From: Thiobacillus sp.
GTDB taxonomy: Bacteria; Pseudomonadota; Gammaproteobacteria; Burkholderiales; Thiobacillaceae
Reading direction: 5' to 3'
Length of the DNA: 64,000 bases
Assembly: GCA_030679915.1 (NCBI GenBank)
Contig: JAUXRY010000005.1
Span: 82,005 to 146,004, forward strand
Shown piece after piece: positions 19,396 to 29,333 of the stretch. A program made the position numbers and the translations under genes. The notes beneath the pieces were generated by a model. It had not been told where the DNA came from. It saw nothing but the letters and a program-made list of their open reading frames with translations, and searched no databases. Position 1 is the stretch's first letter. Each line of letters opens with the position of its first letter.

Positions 19396-19471
19396 GGGTG
19401 CTTAGCTCAGCTGGTAGAGCGTCGCCCTTACACGGCGAATGTCGGGGGTTCGAGCCCCTCAGCACCCACCA
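19396..19471 (+). tRNA. tRNA-Val (anticodon TAC)
   Basis: A 76-base cloverleaf: acceptor GGGTGCT pairs with AGCACCC, the D-loop is AGCTCAGCTGGTAGAGC, the anticodon loop CTTACAC gives TAC, and the T-arm is GGGGGTTCGAGCCCCT. CCA is encoded. Confidence 0.98.
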
Positions 19472-19522
19472 GTAGGGAAACTCAGTAGTAAATAAAAAGC
19501 CGCACGTTTTTTGTGCCGCAAG

Positions 19523-19599
19523 GGAGTGGTAGTTCAGTTGGTTAGAATACCGGCCTGTCACGCCGGGGGTCGCGGGTTCGAGTCCCGTCCACTCCGCCA
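19523..19599 (+). tRNA. tRNA-Asp (anticodon GTC)
   Basis: A 77-base cloverleaf: acceptor GGAGTGG pairs with CCACTCC, discriminator G, encoded CCA. The anticodon stem-loop CCGGC-CTGTCAC-GCCGG gives GTC. It lies 51 bases after tRNA-Val. A short repeat (GGCGAACGCAAGTTCGCCTTTTTT, 19610-19633) just after it is a good terminator candidate. Confidence 0.98.
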
Positions 19600-19609
19600 A
19601 CACTTAAAA

Positions 19610-19633
19610 GGCGAACGCAAGTTCGCCTTTTTT
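19610..19633 (+). terminator. Terminator after tRNA-Asp
   Basis: GGCGAAC pairs with GTTCGCC around a short GCAA loop, followed by six T. It closes the tRNA-Val/tRNA-Asp transcript. Confidence 0.85.
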
Positions 19634-19753
19634 CATTTCTGCGTTTGTTGATACTGCAATAAAATAAAACGCATTAATTAATCTCACTTGGTGAGACGTG
19701 AAGCGCAAAGTGCGCGAAAATTCACGATAACGTTTTTTCTGGAGTGGACGATC

Positions 19754-21649
19754 GTGCTTGAAGCTATTCGTAGGCATGCAAAAGGCTGGTTGGCCAAAGC
19801 GATCCTGGGTTTGATCATCGTGACCTTTGCCCTGTTCGGTGTTGATTCCTACATGAAGGACGACGGCAGTGGCGGTATGGTGGCCCAAGTCGGCGATGTG
19901 GGGATTTCAAGTCAAGAGCTGGCACAAGAAGTCCAGGCCCAGACTGACCGCATGCGTGAGTCATTGGGACCTGCCTTCGACCCGGCGGTTTCCGAAACGG
20001 CAGACTTCCGCAAACAGGTGCTCGATAGCTTGATCGAACGCAAAGCCTTGTTACAGGAAGCGCAAAAGCTGAAGTTTCTGGCACCTGATGCCTATCTGGC
20101 ATCCATACTGGGACAAATCCCGGCATTTCAACAGGACGGTGCGTTTTCGCAACAACGCTATGAAGCGGTGCTGCGTCAAAACAACCGGACGCCGGTCCAG
20201 TTTGAAAATGAACTGCGACAAGCTTTCATGCTTGAGGCGATTACCAGCCCGGTATCGCTTGCGGCATTTCCGTCAAATACCTCGATGAAACAGATTGCGG
20301 GATTGGTCGCGCAGCAGCGAGAGATTTCCTGGGTGGATCTGCCTACGGCATCCGTGGCGTCACAAATCAAGGTCACGCCTACAGACATCGAGCGTTATTA
20401 CGCAGCCAACAAAGCCGAGTTCACCGAACCTGAACAAATTCGGACTGAATATCTCGTGCTCGACAAGGGCGCAATCGCAGCGGATTTGACTGTAAGCGAG
20501 CAGGCTGTTGCGGATTATTATGCTTCGAATGCAGCCCAGTTTGGTCAACCCGAACAACGGAGTGCCAGCCACATTTTGATTGCTTTCGATGCCAATGCGG
20601 ATGCGGCTGTACGTGCCAAAGCCAAGGCAAAGGCCACAGAAGTGTTTCAAACGCTGAAAAAGACGCCAGATCGTTTTGTTGAGCTGGCACGTACGCTTTC
20701 GCAGGACCCTGGGTCCGCAGCGCAGGATGGCAGCTTGGGAAGCTTTGGGCGCGGCATGATGGTCAAGCCTTTCGAGGATGCCGTGTTCAGCATGAAACCC
20801 AGCGAAATTCGTGGGCCGGTTGAAAGTGACTTCGGTTATCACATCATTCGTCTGGACAGTATCCAGCCAGGAAAAACCGCACCGCTTGCGGAAGTACGTT
20901 CTGCGGTGGCTGCTGAGTTACGTAAGCAGCAGGCTCAGAAGGCTTTTGCCGGTTTGGCCGACAACTTCAGTAACCTGGTTTATGAGAGCGCATCCTCGTT
21001 GCAGCCTGCAGCAACCGCAATCAAGCTGACCATTCAGCAAGGTGGCTGGATGTCCCTGAAAACAGCCCAACCTCCGTTGGCCCATCCTGGTTTGCTTGCG
21101 GCTTTGTTTAATTCGGACTCGATCAAGTCCAAGCAAAATACCGAGGCATTTGAGGTCAAGCCAGGTGTGCTGGTCGCGGCGCGAGTGGTTGAGCATCGCC
21201 CGGCCCGACTGCTGCCGCTTGTCGATGTTTCTCCTGCGATTGAATCCCGTCTCCTGGTTGAGCAGCGCACGCGTTTGCTGACTCAACTCGGACAAACTAC
21301 GATTCAGGCATTGGTAAAAGGAGAAGAAAAAAACTTAGACTGGTCTGCATTCCAGGTGGTGAGTCGTCAGCCTTCCGTTGTCTTCGATGCGGCTGGCGCT
21401 AAAGCGGTGTTTCGGGTCAGGACTGACAAGCTGCCAGCTTATGCCGGCTTTGTGCATCCAAATGGTTCGTATCGTATCGTGCGGGTTACGCGTGTCGTAG
21501 AAGCGCCTGCACAGGATCCGATGCTGTTGTCATCAATTGGATCCGGGGTGACGCAGGCGTTGCAACGTGCGGACCTGCAGGCGATGACTGATCTGATTAT
21601 GGCGGGCCAGAAAGTGACCATCAAACCCAATGCGATTGAAGGGCGATAA
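19754..21649 (+). CDS. ppiD: Periplasmic peptidyl-prolyl isomerase/chaperone PpiD
   Basis: SurA/PpiD-type folding factor anchored in the inner membrane. It has an N-terminal membrane helix (AILGLIIVTFALFGVD), a SurA-N-like chaperone region, and a parvulin domain near residues 265-365 with ASHILIAF, DPGSAAQDGSLGSFGRG and FGYHIIRLDSI. I choose the GTG at 19754 because GGAG lies about 10 bases upstream; this gives 631 residues and starts MLEAIRRHAKGW. The position after hupB and tRNAs is conserved in betaproteobacteria. Confidence 0.92.
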   Translation: MLEAIRRHAKGWLAKAILGLIIVTFALFGVDSYMKDDGSGGMVAQVGDVGISSQELAQEVQAQTDRMRESLGPAFDPAVSETADFRKQVLDSLIERKALLQEAQKLKFLAPDAYLASILGQIPAFQQDGAFSQQRYEAVLRQNNRTPVQFENELRQAFMLEAITSPVSLAAFPSNTSMKQIAGLVAQQREISWVDLPTASVASQIKVTPTDIERYYAANKAEFTEPEQIRTEYLVLDKGAIAADLTVSEQAVADYYASNAAQFGQPEQRSASHILIAFDANADAAVRAKAKAKATEVFQTLKKTPDRFVELARTLSQDPGSAAQDGSLGSFGRGMMVKPFEDAVFSMKPSEIRGPVESDFGYHIIRLDSIQPGKTAPLAEVRSAVAAELRKQQAQKAFAGLADNFSNLVYESASSLQPAATAIKLTIQQGGWMSLKTAQPPLAHPGLLAALFNSDSIKSKQNTEAFEVKPGVLVAARVVEHRPARLLPLVDVSPAIESRLLVEQRTRLLTQLGQTTIQALVKGEEKNLDWSAFQVVSRQPSVVFDAAGAKAVFRVRTDKLPAYAGFVHPNGSYRIVRVTRVVEAPAQDPMLLSSIGSGVTQALQRADLQAMTDLIMAGQKVTIKPNAIEGR

Positions 21650-21664
21650 CGGATCGGCTGAATC

Positions 21665-21695
21665 AAAAAACGCGCCTTCGAGGCGCGTTTTTTTT
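21665..21695. terminator. Bidirectional terminator between ppiD and fabI
   Basis: ACGCGCCT pairs with AGGCGCGT around TCG, flanked by six A on the left and eight T on the right. It can serve both the ppiD and the converging fabI transcripts. Confidence 0.95.
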
Positions 21696-21715
21696 GGGTT
21701 TGGCGAAGGATGCGA

Positions 21716-22498
21716 TCAGTCTACGCCACCGGCAGTGGTGTTGAATCCTGCGTCGACGTAAGTGATTTCTCCGGTGATACCGGAAGCCAGATCACTCAAC
21801 AGGAAGGCGGCGGCATTGCCCACTTCATCGATCGTGACGTTGCGACGGAGTGGTGCGTTTCTGGCGACGAGGTCGAGCTTCTCGCTGAATTTTGCGATCC
21901 CGCTGGCGGCCAGCGTCTTGATCGGACCAGCCGACACCGCGTTAACGCGGATACCCTTGGGACCCAGGCTTTGCGCCATGTAATACACGTTGGATTCGAG
22001 ACTGGCCTTGGCCAGGCCCATCACGTTGTAATTGGGAACTGAGCGTATAGAGCCGAGATAGGACAGCGTCAGCAAGGCGGCTTTGCGGCCTGACATCATT
22101 GGCAGGGCGGCTTTGGCCAGCGCTGCAAAGCTGTAGGCGCTGATGTCATGCGCAACTCTGAAGTTTTCGCGGGTGACACAATCAAGGTAGTCACCCGAAA
22201 GCGCTTCTCTTGGTGCAAATGCTACGGAATGAACCAGCCCATCCAAACCATCCCAGTGTTGTCCAAGTCCGACAAACAAAGCATCGATTTCCTCATCGCT
22301 GCCAACGTCACAAGGGAATACCAATTCGGAGTCAAATTCCTTGGCGAACTCGGTGACGCGGTCCTTGATACGCTCGCCCTGATAAGTGAAGGCCAGTTCG
22401 GCGCCTTCGCGCTTGCAGGCCTTGGCAATGCCATATGCGATGGAACGATTGGAAATCACGCCGGTGATCAGTAAACGCTTGCCTGCAAGAAATCCCAT
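21716..22498 (-). CDS. fabI: Enoyl-[acyl-carrier-protein] reductase (NADH)
   Basis: Last reductive step of fatty-acid elongation. It is an SDR-fold enzyme of 260 residues starting [23 protein letters not shown], the divergent FabI cofactor motif. The catalytic Tyr-x6-Lys is in [13 protein letters not shown], and [11 protein letters not shown] is the substrate-loop region. Convergent with ppiD. Confidence 0.96.
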   Translation of the reverse strand: MGFLAGKRLLITGVISNRSIAYGIAKACKREGAELAFTYQGERIKDRVTEFAKEFDSELVFPCDVGSDEEIDALFVGLGQHWDGLDGLVHSVAFAPREALSGDYLDCVTRENFRVAHDISAYSFAALAKAALPMMSGRKAALLTLSYLGSIRSVPNYNVMGLAKASLESNVYYMAQSLGPKGIRVNAVSAGPIKTLAASGIAKFSEKLDLVARNAPLRRNVTIDEVGNAAAFLLSDLASGITGEITYVDAGFNTTAGGVD

Positions 22499-22572
22499 GA
22501 TGGTCTCGAAGAGTTGAGTAGCCAGTGATTATAACGGCTGACGTTGGCGCTGTGCTTGGGTACACTGGCGGG

Positions 22573-24735
22573 ATGACGCGCATCGGGGCAACTTTATTGA
22601 AGACGGTTCTGTTGGGGATAAGCCTGAGCCTGATGGCAGGCTGTTCCGACAGCTGGAACGATCCCTATCCCGGCAGCGCAGCGCAAGCCAATGTTTTGTA
22701 CAGCGCATTTTCCGAGCGCCCCAAGCATCTCGATCCGGCGCGTTCTTATAGTTCGAATGAAGTTGAATTCACCGGCCAGATTTACGAGCCGCCGCTGCAA
22801 TACCACTTTCTCAAACGTCCTTACACGCTGATTCCGCTGACTGCTGAAGCCGTTCCGCAGCCACGTTTCCTTGATTCGACGGGGAAGCTTTTGCCGGATA
22901 CGGCCCCGTCGGCAAACATTGCTGAAAGCGTGTACGAGATCAGGATTCGTCCCGGCGTGCGCTACCAGCCGCATCCGGCGTTTGCGCGTGACCCATCGGG
23001 AAGCTACCGCTATCACGCGATGACGGCTGAAGACGTGGCAGGGAAATCTCAGGTCAGCGATTTCGAGCATGTCGGCACGCGCGAGCTGGAGGCTGCAGAC
23101 TATGTGTACCAGATCAAGCGGCTTGCCAACCCCAAGCTCAGTTCACCGATTTTTGGCTTGATGGCCGAACATATCGTCGGCTTGAAGGATTTGGGTGAAA
23201 GCCTGGAGAAAGTGGCCAAGGCGCAGCCTGATGCTGAATTGAAATTGAATGATTTTTCGCTTGCTGGTGCCGAAGTGGTCGACCGCTACACGTACCGCAT
23301 CCGAATCAAGGGCAAGTACCCGCAATTCATCTACTGGCTGGCGATGCCTTTTTTCGCGCCGGTTCCGTGGGAGGCCGAGGTGTTCTATGCGCAGCCGGGC
23401 ATGGCGGAAAAAAATCTGACACTCGACTGGCAGCCGGTGGGCACCGGACCTTATTACTTGGCGGAGAATGATCCCAACCGCCGCATGGTGTTGAAGAAAA
23501 ACCCTAATTTCCATGGTGAGACTTATCCCGTTGATGGCGATGCAGCGGACCAGCAGGCAGGCTTGTTGGCTGATGCCGGTAAGTCGCTACCATTTGTAGA
23601 TGCGGCTGTATTCAGCCTGGAAAAGGAAACCATTCCTTACTGGAGCAAGTTTCTACAAGGGTATTACGACAGCTCGGGTATCAGTTCGGACAGCTTCGAT
23701 CTGGCGGTGCAATTTTCGGCGGGGGGGGATCCACAACTGACCGACAGCATGCGTAAACAGGACATCCATCTCATCACTGCCGTGGCAGCTTCGATCTGGT
23801 ATGTCGGTTTCAATATGCTCGACCCGGTGGTGGGCGGATTAGGGAAGGACCGTCAGAAGCTGCGACAGGCACTTTCCATTGCGTTTGATTACGATGAATT
23901 TATTTCGATTTTCCTGAACGGTCGCGGCATACCCGCGCAAGGTCCAATTCCTCCCGGATTGTTTGGTTATGTTGATGGTGTAGCGGGGCTGAACCCCTAT
24001 ATCTATGAAAACAAGGACGGCCAGATTCAGCGGCGCTCCCTCTCGACTGCGCGCAAGTTGTTGGCCGAGGCAGGCTACCCGAATGGTCGCGATGCCAAAA
24101 CTGGCGCACCGTTGGTGCTGTATTTCGATACCATGGCATCCGGTCCCGATGCCAAGTCACGGCTCGACTGGATGAAGAAGCAGCTCGATAAGCTCAACGT
24201 GCAGCTGGTTGTGCGTGGCACCGATTACAATCGCTTCCAGGACAAGATACGCAAGGGTAACGCCCAATTATTCGAGTGGGGCTGGAATGCCGATTATCCC
24301 GATCCGGAAAATTTTTTCTTTCTGCTATACGGTCCACACAAAAAAGTCGCCACCGGCGGCGAAAATGCGGCCAACTACGACAACCCCGAATTCAATCGCT
24401 TGTTCGAACGCATGAAGGACATGGACAACGGCCCCAAGCGTCAGCAGGTGATCGACGCCATGCTGGAAATCGTGCGCCGCGATGCACCGTGGATTTATGC
24501 GTATTACCCCAAGTCATTCGGGCTGCGTCATGGCTGGGTACATAACGTCAAACCCAATCTGATGGCCAACAACACGCTCAAGTACCGGCGTGTCGATCCG
24601 GCACTACGTGACACACGCAGAGCCGAATGGAACCACCCGGTGTTGTGGCCGATAGTGCTGCTGGTGGGTGCGCTGGTGATCCTGATTGCACCTGCGGTAG
24701 TCGCATGGCGGCGGCGCGAAAGGAAAACTGCCTGA
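22573..24735 (+). CDS. Extracellular solute-binding protein family 5 (peptide ABC importer, YejA-like)
   Basis: Substrate-binding lipoprotein of a peptide ABC transporter. With the ATG at 22573 the product is 720 residues and begins with a lipoprotein signal peptide ending in LMAGC (Cys about residue 24). The SBP_bac_5 core includes QPVGTGPYYLAENDPNRRMVLKKNPNF and the WGWNADYPDPENFF region. Unusually, it also has a C-terminal membrane helix (LWPIVLLVGALVILIAPAVVAW) followed by RRRERK. It overlaps the next gene by one base. YejA-type proteins import oligopeptides; the actual ligand is not known. Confidence 0.88.
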   Translation: MTRIGATLLKTVLLGISLSLMAGCSDSWNDPYPGSAAQANVLYSAFSERPKHLDPARSYSSNEVEFTGQIYEPPLQYHFLKRPYTLIPLTAEAVPQPRFLDSTGKLLPDTAPSANIAESVYEIRIRPGVRYQPHPAFARDPSGSYRYHAMTAEDVAGKSQVSDFEHVGTRELEAADYVYQIKRLANPKLSSPIFGLMAEHIVGLKDLGESLEKVAKAQPDAELKLNDFSLAGAEVVDRYTYRIRIKGKYPQFIYWLAMPFFAPVPWEAEVFYAQPGMAEKNLTLDWQPVGTGPYYLAENDPNRRMVLKKNPNFHGETYPVDGDAADQQAGLLADAGKSLPFVDAAVFSLEKETIPYWSKFLQGYYDSSGISSDSFDLAVQFSAGGDPQLTDSMRKQDIHLITAVAASIWYVGFNMLDPVVGGLGKDRQKLRQALSIAFDYDEFISIFLNGRGIPAQGPIPPGLFGYVDGVAGLNPYIYENKDGQIQRRSLSTARKLLAEAGYPNGRDAKTGAPLVLYFDTMASGPDAKSRLDWMKKQLDKLNVQLVVRGTDYNRFQDKIRKGNAQLFEWGWNADYPDPENFFFLLYGPHKKVATGGENAANYDNPEFNRLFERMKDMDNGPKRQQVIDAMLEIVRRDAPWIYAYYPKSFGLRHGWVHNVKPNLMANNTLKYRRVDPALRDTRRAEWNHPVLWPIVLLVGALVILIAPAVVAWRRRERKTA

Positions 24736-25712
24736 TGCTCGCCTACATTCTGCGTCGCCTGCTCTACGCCATCCCAATCCTGATCGGGGTGAACCTGCTG
24801 ACGTTTGCACTGTTCTTCGTCGTCAACACGCCGGATGACATGGCGCGGTTACAACTGGGCGCCAAGCATGTGACGCCGGATGCCATCGCACGCTGGAAAG
24901 TGGAACACGGATACGACAAACCACTGCTGCTGAACACAAGGGCCAACGGCAGTGCACAATTTACCGACACGATTTTCTTTAAGCATTCGGCCGCGATGTT
25001 CGTCTTCGAATTCGGCAAGGGCGACGATGGCCGCAACATCGGCAACGAAATTCGCACCCGCATGGGGCCGAGTCTGGCGATTGCGCTGCCGGTTTTTGTC
25101 ATCGGTCTGTTGGTCAACATCACCTTTGCCTTGTTGATGGTTTTTTTCCGTTCCACCTATCTCGACTTGTGGGGTGTGGTGTTGTGCGTGGTGCTGATGT
25201 CGATTTCGGGGCTGTTCTACATCATCGCGGGGCAATATTTTATTTCCAAGCTGTGGAACCTGTTGCCGATTTCAGGCTTTGCCGGTGGCATTGATGGTCT
25301 CCGCTTTATTGTGCTGCCAGTATTGATTGGGGTGGTGGCAGGCATCGGTAGCGGCGCGCGTTGGTACCGCACGATTTTCCTCGAGGAAATAGGCAAGGAC
25401 TATGTTCGGACTGCTCGCGCCAAGGGGCTGTCCGAAGTGCGCGTGCTGTTCCGCCACGTGTTGAAAAATGGCATGATCCCAATCCTGACCGGCGCGGTGG
25501 TCGTGCTGCCGCTGCTGTTCATGGGCAGTCTCATCACTGAGTCCTTCTTCGGCATTCCAGGACTAGGCAGCTACACGATCGATGCGATTCAGGCGCAGGA
25601 TTTTGCGGTAGTGCGCGCCATGGTGTTCCTCGGTTCCTTCCTCTATATCGTGGGGCTCATCCTCACCGATATTTCCTACTCGTGGGCCGATCCTCGAGTG
25701 CGCTTGCAATGA
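24735..25712 (+). CDS. Peptide ABC transporter permease (DppB/YejB-like)
   Basis: 325-residue inner-membrane permease beginning MLAYILRRLLYAIPILIGVN, the typical start of the DppB/OppB family. The ABC-binding EAA-type loop is near EIGKDYVRTARAKGLSEVRVLFRHVLKN. TGATG overlap with the binding-protein gene and ATGA overlap with the second permease show a tight operon. Confidence 0.92.
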   Translation: MLAYILRRLLYAIPILIGVNLLTFALFFVVNTPDDMARLQLGAKHVTPDAIARWKVEHGYDKPLLLNTRANGSAQFTDTIFFKHSAAMFVFEFGKGDDGRNIGNEIRTRMGPSLAIALPVFVIGLLVNITFALLMVFFRSTYLDLWGVVLCVVLMSISGLFYIIAGQYFISKLWNLLPISGFAGGIDGLRFIVLPVLIGVVAGIGSGARWYRTIFLEEIGKDYVRTARAKGLSEVRVLFRHVLKNGMIPILTGAVVVLPLLFMGSLITESFFGIPGLGSYTIDAIQAQDFAVVRAMVFLGSFLYIVGLILTDISYSWADPRVRLQ

Positions 25713-27130
25713 ACACAGCCTGGCTTAACTTTGATCCGGTCCTGCTGTGGACTGATGCGTTGATTTTGACGTTGCTGGCCGGTGTGCTGGTGCTGGTCTG
25801 GTTCATCCGCCGCCATGAGCATCTGCGCGCGCCTTGGCGTAGCGTGGCGCAACGTCCTATGGCGATGGGATCCGCACTGGTGCTGAGTGTATTTGTGATA
25901 ATCGGATTGCTTGATTCGCTGCATTACCGAGAAAAGTTGCCTGATAGTCTGGCAGACGCACCGCATTATTCAGTCGACGTATTGAGCGTGTTTGACGCAA
26001 TGGTGGGCGACCTGCGGACTCAACAGGAAAAAACCTATTCTGAGCCCTTGGCAATGCAGTTGTACGCCAAGGAGTTTGTGCAGCGTGATGGTGTGGCGGT
26101 ACGCGAGTATCCGCGTTTGAAATTCGGAGGGAGTCATCTGCGGCATGCATCAGAGCGCGTGCCGGACATCACTCGGCGCAGCCTGATCGGATTGGCACAG
26201 GGACTGGCGGTGAGTTTGTTGCTGTTTGGCCTGCTGGCTGCCTGGCAGGCTCGCCGTACGCAAAATTCGTTTGGGGAATGGTTCATGTTGTGGGGTGAAG
26301 GTCGGCTCGACTGGCCGGGACGAACCGTTGCTGTCATCGTGACGCTGTTGTTGATGATGGGAGGCTTGCTAATCCATCTGGCTGCGGCCTATCACGTGTT
26401 CGGCACCGACAAGGTGGGGCAGGACGTACTCTACATCAGCCTCAAGAGCATCCGCACCGGGTTGGTGATCGGCACACTGACCACCTTGGTTACGCTGCCA
26501 CTGGCGATAGGCTTGGGTATCGCGGCGGGCTATTTTCGCGGCTGGATAGATGATGTCATCCAGTACGTCTACACCGTACTGAACTCGATTCCAGGCGTGC
26601 TGTTGATCGCGGCGGCGGTGCTCATCGTGCAGGTTTACGTTGAATCCAATCCTGATCTGTTCGACACGGCTGCCCGCCGCGCCGATATTCGGTTGCTGGC
26701 GTTATGCCTCATCATGGGCGTGACCAGTTGGACCGGACTGGCGCGCTTGCTGCGGGGTGAATCGCTCAAGCTGCGCACGCTCGATTACGTCGAGGCCGCG
26801 CGGGCGTTCGGGGTGTCGCACACCCGGATCATCAGCCGTCACATCTTCCCTAACGTATTTCACCTGGTGTTAATCGCTATCGTGCTTGATTTTTCAGGAC
26901 TGGTGCTGGCTGAAGCGGTGCTGTCTTATGTGGGCGTCGGTGTCGATCCCAGTATGCATAGCTGGGGCAACATGATCAACGGCTCGCGCCTCGAACTCGC
27001 TCGTGAGCCCGTGGTGTGGTGGCAGCTCGGCGCGGCGTTCACTTTCATGTTTACCCTGGTGCTGGCGGCCAATCTGTTTGCCGACGGCGTGCGCGATGCA
27101 TTCGATCCGCGTCAGGGAGGTCGCCAATGA
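25709..27130 (+). CDS. Peptide ABC transporter permease (DppC/YejE-like)
   Basis: 473-residue partner permease. The C-terminal half is a standard DppC-type domain with the ATPase-contact loop YVEAARAFGVSHTRIISRHIFPN. The N-terminal half is extended, with additional hydrophobic helices (near residues 10-30, 50-70 and 150-175) and a poorly conserved middle part, as in YejE. ATGA overlaps with genes on both sides. Confidence 0.9.
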   Translation: MNTAWLNFDPVLLWTDALILTLLAGVLVLVWFIRRHEHLRAPWRSVAQRPMAMGSALVLSVFVIIGLLDSLHYREKLPDSLADAPHYSVDVLSVFDAMVGDLRTQQEKTYSEPLAMQLYAKEFVQRDGVAVREYPRLKFGGSHLRHASERVPDITRRSLIGLAQGLAVSLLLFGLLAAWQARRTQNSFGEWFMLWGEGRLDWPGRTVAVIVTLLLMMGGLLIHLAAAYHVFGTDKVGQDVLYISLKSIRTGLVIGTLTTLVTLPLAIGLGIAAGYFRGWIDDVIQYVYTVLNSIPGVLLIAAAVLIVQVYVESNPDLFDTAARRADIRLLALCLIMGVTSWTGLARLLRGESLKLRTLDYVEAARAFGVSHTRIISRHIFPNVFHLVLIAIVLDFSGLVLAEAVLSYVGVGVDPSMHSWGNMINGSRLELAREPVVWWQLGAAFTFMFTLVLAANLFADGVRDAFDPRQGGRQ

Positions 27131-29103
27131 ACGCCTTGTTGAAAGTCGACAAACTGGTGACCGCGTTTGGTCGTGGTGACGATGCCCTGCGGGTAGTCGA
27201 CGGGATTTCGTTCCACGTTGCAGCAGGCGAAACCTACGCGTTGCTGGGTGAATCCGGGTGCGGAAAATCGATGACGGCGCTGTCTTTGATGAGATTGTTG
27301 CCAGATGGGGGACACATTGCATCTGGCTCGGTGCAACTCGATGGGCTGGATGTCCTGGTGCTGCCCGAATTCGACATGCGGGGTGTGCGCGGCGGCGGCA
27401 TGGCGATGATTTTCCAGGAACCCATGCTGGCCTTGAATCCCGTGATCAAGGTGGGCACGCAAATCGCCGAGGCGTTGGAACTGCATCAGCATCTCACTGG
27501 TGAGGCGACATGGGACGCAGCATGTGCACTGCTCAATTCTGTAGGCGTTCCGGATGCGGAACGCCGACTGGATTCTTACCCGTTCGAGTTGTCGGGCGGC
27601 TTGCGCCAGCGCGTGATGATCGCAATGGCGCTGGCTGGCAAGCCCAAACTGCTGATTGCGGATGAACCGACGACTGCGCTGGACGTGACCATCCAGGCGC
27701 AGGTGCTGGAGGTGTTGCGGAAACTGCGCACCGAACAGCAGATGGGCATGTTGCTGATCACGCACGATCTCGGCGTGGTCGCCGAAAACGCCGATCGCGT
27801 CGGCGTGATGTATGCCGGTGAACTGGTGGAAGAAGGCGCACGTGATGCGTTCTTTGCCGCACCGAAGCATCCTTATAGCCGCATGTTGTTCGAGGCGCTG
27901 CCTCGTCCTGGTGATGGCGGCCGGTTAACCACAATTCCAGGCCAGGTACCTGGGTTTGACGACAAATTGCAAGGCTGCCGCTTTGCGCCGCGTTGTCCGC
28001 ATACGATTGCGCGGTGCCAGTCTGAGTCGCCTGACTGGCAAGAGCTGAATGGTCAGCGGGTTCGATGTCATCTGGCGGCTGAACTGCCGGTACGCATCGA
28101 GCGGGAGCTGACGGCACACGCGAAGTCAACTCAGTCTGAGGAGCCTTTACTGCAAGTGGAAGGTCTGAAAGTCCATTTCCCGGTTCGGCGCGGTTTTTTC
28201 CAGCGCACAGTCGGGCATGTGCGTGCGGTGGATGATGTCTCGCTGTCGATCCAGGCTGGTCGGACGCTGGCGCTGGTGGGTGAGTCGGGCTGCGGCAAGA
28301 CAACTGTGGGCAAGGCGCTGCTGCGCTTGATTGAGCCGACGGCGGGCACAGTCAGTCTGGGCGGCGAAATCATTCATGCGAACAATGCCGCGACGCTACG
28401 CCGGCGGGCGCAAATGGTTTTCCAGGATCCGTTCAGCTCGCTCAATCCGCGCATGCGCGTGGCGGACATCCTGCTCGAGGGTATGGATGCGCTGGGTGTG
28501 GGGGCTGCCAAGGATCGCCGCGAGGTGATGACCCAGCTCTTGCGTCAGGTCGGGCTGCCCGAGGATGCGGGCGGACGCTATCCGCATGCTTTCTCAGGCG
28601 GCCAGCGTCAGCGCATTGCGATTGCGCGTGCGCTGGCGGTGTCACCCCAGTTAGTGATTTGTGACGAGCCCACCAGTGCCCTTGATGTGTCGGTGCAGGC
28701 GCAGATTTTGAACCTGTTGAAAGATCTGCAGGATAGTCTGGGGCTGGCCTATCTTTTTATTACGCACAATCTCGCCGTGGTCGATTATCTGGCGCATGAC
28801 GTGGCGGTGATGTACCTCGGCCGGATTGTTGAACAAGGTGCGGCTGCCGATGTGTTGAGTTCGCCGCGGCATCCCTATACCCAGGCGCTGGTAAGCGCGG
28901 TACCGCGTATCGAGCCACAGACCGGGCAGCACATCATTCGACTGGAGGGGGATCAGCCTTCACCACTCAATCCGCCGCAGGGCTGCCATTTTCACCCGCG
29001 CTGCTCACATGCCATCGAGGTGTGCCGGCAAACTTTCCCAGATCCAACCCTGCTGGAAAATGGACACTGGGTGCGGTGCCATTGGGTTGTGGCGCAGTCT
29101 TAA
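27127..29103 (+). CDS. Peptide ABC transporter ATP-binding protein, two fused ATPase domains (YejF-like)
   Basis: 658 residues with two complete ABC ATPase domains in tandem, replacing separate DppD and DppF. Domain 1 has Walker A GESGCGKS, signature LSGGLRQR and Walker [13 protein letters not shown]. Domain 2 has [17 protein letters not shown], signature FSGGQRQR and [11 protein letters not shown]. Each domain ends with the oligopeptide-transporter C-terminal Cys motif (CRFAPRCPH and CHFHPRCSH), which in relatives may bind an FeS cluster. Completes a binding protein-permease-permease-ATPase set. Confidence 0.94.
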   Translation: MNALLKVDKLVTAFGRGDDALRVVDGISFHVAAGETYALLGESGCGKSMTALSLMRLLPDGGHIASGSVQLDGLDVLVLPEFDMRGVRGGGMAMIFQEPMLALNPVIKVGTQIAEALELHQHLTGEATWDAACALLNSVGVPDAERRLDSYPFELSGGLRQRVMIAMALAGKPKLLIADEPTTALDVTIQAQVLEVLRKLRTEQQMGMLLITHDLGVVAENADRVGVMYAGELVEEGARDAFFAAPKHPYSRMLFEALPRPGDGGRLTTIPGQVPGFDDKLQGCRFAPRCPHTIARCQSESPDWQELNGQRVRCHLAAELPVRIERELTAHAKSTQSEEPLLQVEGLKVHFPVRRGFFQRTVGHVRAVDDVSLSIQAGRTLALVGESGCGKTTVGKALLRLIEPTAGTVSLGGEIIHANNAATLRRRAQMVFQDPFSSLNPRMRVADILLEGMDALGVGAAKDRREVMTQLLRQVGLPEDAGGRYPHAFSGGQRQRIAIARALAVSPQLVICDEPTSALDVSVQAQILNLLKDLQDSLGLAYLFITHNLAVVDYLAHDVAVMYLGRIVEQGAAADVLSSPRHPYTQALVSAVPRIEPQTGQHIIRLEGDQPSPLNPPQGCHFHPRCSHAIEVCRQTFPDPTLLENGHWVRCHWVVAQS

Positions 29104-29112
29104 CGCTTTTAG

Positions 29113-29322
29113 ATGGAAATCGAATTGAAACCAGGCAAACACCGTCGCAATTTCTGGGTCGGCAACGCAGTGCTGGCATTGGCAATGTTGCTGCTGTTTT
29201 TCATGGGACCATTGTCCAATGCGCTGGGCATTTGGGCTGCGGTGCTGTGGATGGTGCTGGCTGCAGCGGGAATGGGCTTGATCATGTCGGATCAGTCAGA
29301 AGAACCGCCTGCGCCCGACTGA
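29113..29322 (+). CDS. Small hypothetical membrane protein
   Basis: 69 residues with two hydrophobic segments (VLALAMLLLFFMG and ALGIWAAVLWMVLAAAGMGLIM), a basic N-terminus and an acidic tail. It lies ten bases after the ABC ATPase stop on the same strand and may be its last co-transcribed gene. I do not recognise the family. The hydrophobic pattern and operon spacing are the only support. Confidence 0.6.
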   Translation: MEIELKPGKHRRNFWVGNAVLALAMLLLFFMGPLSNALGIWAAVLWMVLAAAGMGLIMSDQSEEPPAPD

Positions 29323-29333
29323 CCATCAAGCCC

